From: Polytrichum commune
Taxonomy: Eukaryota > Streptophyta > Polytrichopsida > Polytrichales > Polytrichaceae
Assembly (NCBI GenBank): GCA_950295325.1
Contig: OX485807.1
Location: 20,433,666 to 20,493,665, forward strand
Length of the DNA: 60,000 nucleotides
Direction of reading: 5' to 3'
A model generated the notes under the pieces. It did no database searches, was not told the origin of the DNA, and was given only the letters and a program-made list of their open reading frames with translations. The stretch's first letter is position 1. Each line of letters opens with the position of its first letter. Below are positions 59,655 to 60,000 of the stretch, piece by piece. The position numbers and the translations under genes were made by a program.

Positions 59655-60000
59655 TTCGTTGCAGGCAGAGCGAATGATCCAGGGATGAGTGATTTAGGTA
59701 AACTGGGTAGGGTTCGCGTGCTGGTTTAAGTGAGTCACAAACAAGTCCAACACCTGACAGCATGGACGCGAGGATGTCTATGTTGATGTCCAACTGGGTA
59801 GGGGGCGTTTGGTAACGCCAGCGTCGGTGACTAAGGAAAACACCTGAATGTATGTTGCTGCCCTGGCGCTATCTCAGACATCATCTACACACAGATAGGA
59901 TGTAATGATCCAGGGAATGTGGTGTGTGCAGCCGAGGCTACGCAACACATTCGGACACAGAAGACTCTGAGGGAGGCAACAGTGATGCGGTGGAAACCTC
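59655..60000 (+). repeat. Further CACTA internal repeat unit and possible exon start
   Basis: It resumes the 58.1-58.5 kb repeat (GCAGGCAGAGCGAATGATCC, GGGTAGGGTTCG, GTCTATGTTGATGTCCAACT). Near the end, GTGTGCAG (about 59,925-59,932) precedes a frame open to the window edge (EATQHIRTQKTLREATVMRW), a possible exon cut off by the window. Confidence 0.5.

Larger units (their letters stand above)
51012..60000 (-). mobile_element. CACTA (En/Spm) DNA transposon, right end not seen
   Basis: The left terminus CACTATAAGAAACCTGCG (51,012-51,029) is preceded by ACT (51,009-51,011), the expected 3-bp target duplication. It lies inside a MITE whose uninterrupted homologue at 36.6-37.1 kb fixes the boundary. 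The element carries a tnp2-type transposase gene on - (52,046-56,252), a possible second gene on + from 57,701, and internal repeats to the window end. Base composition is GC-richer than the flanks except for an AT-rich tandem array (58,587-59,444). No inverted partner of the terminus was found up to 60,000, so the element is at least 9 kb and its true end is outside. Confidence 0.85.

Overview
This is nuclear DNA of a land plant with a large, repeat-rich genome. The backbone is AT-rich and gene-poor, full of microsatellites, small inverted-repeat transposons and decayed retroelements. I find one convincing host gene, in a GC-richer island at about 25.1-29.1 kb. Its product belongs to a land-plant family of unknown function, recognisable by an acidic DLAGL block, a TDAWEDLLYEAA block, a GTGVFLPR block and a terminal LPTEWTY. 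A LINE remnant with a restriction-like-endonuclease (REL) tail of the R2 type suggests a seed-free plant (fern, lycophyte or bryophyte). That placement is an inference; the sequence does not prove a taxon.

Layout. 1-3.1 kb: AT-rich intergenic DNA. 3.1-6.4 kb: degenerate satellite-like repeats and a roughly 2-kb duplication with (CA)n, (TA)n and (ATTT)n tracts. 7.4-10.6 kb: a badly broken, transposase-like coding region on +. 10.9 kb to beyond 13.15 kb: a decayed Ty3/Gypsy element on -, with a reverse-transcriptase remnant, an initiator-Met-tRNA-type primer site and an LTR edge. 15-24 kb: small elements, including a 590-bp hAT-like element with a perfect 8-bp target duplication. 25.9-27.5 kb: the host gene (-), with degenerate repeats in its 3' flank and a long purine-rich 5' leader. 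31-51 kb: several dispersed repeat families, a LINE reverse-transcriptase scrap (35.3 kb), a Mutator-sized inverted-repeat element (48.9 kb), PIF/Harbinger-like MITEs with TTA duplications (36.6 and 48.5 kb) and the REL-type LINE tail (49.6-50.5 kb).

51.0 kb to the window end: a large CACTA (En/Spm) DNA transposon. Its left terminus (CACTATAAGAAACC) starts at 51,012, exactly where a copy of a dispersed MITE is interrupted. On the - strand it carries a four-exon tnp2-type transposase gene (52,046-56,252). I could resolve the splice sites, including one GC-AG intron, and only two lesions: an in-frame TGA and a one-base frameshift. To the right lies a divergent + strand reading frame that may be a second transposon gene, then diverged internal repeats. 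These are split by an AT-rich array of a ~349-bp repeat, each copy holding the same 39-base perfect hairpin. The right terminus of the CACTA element was not found and is probably outside the window.

I see no CRISPR array, operon, rRNA or tRNA gene. Apart from the one host gene, almost all recognisable content is mobile-element biology. The most informative signals are nested insertions and element boundaries readable from the sequence alone.
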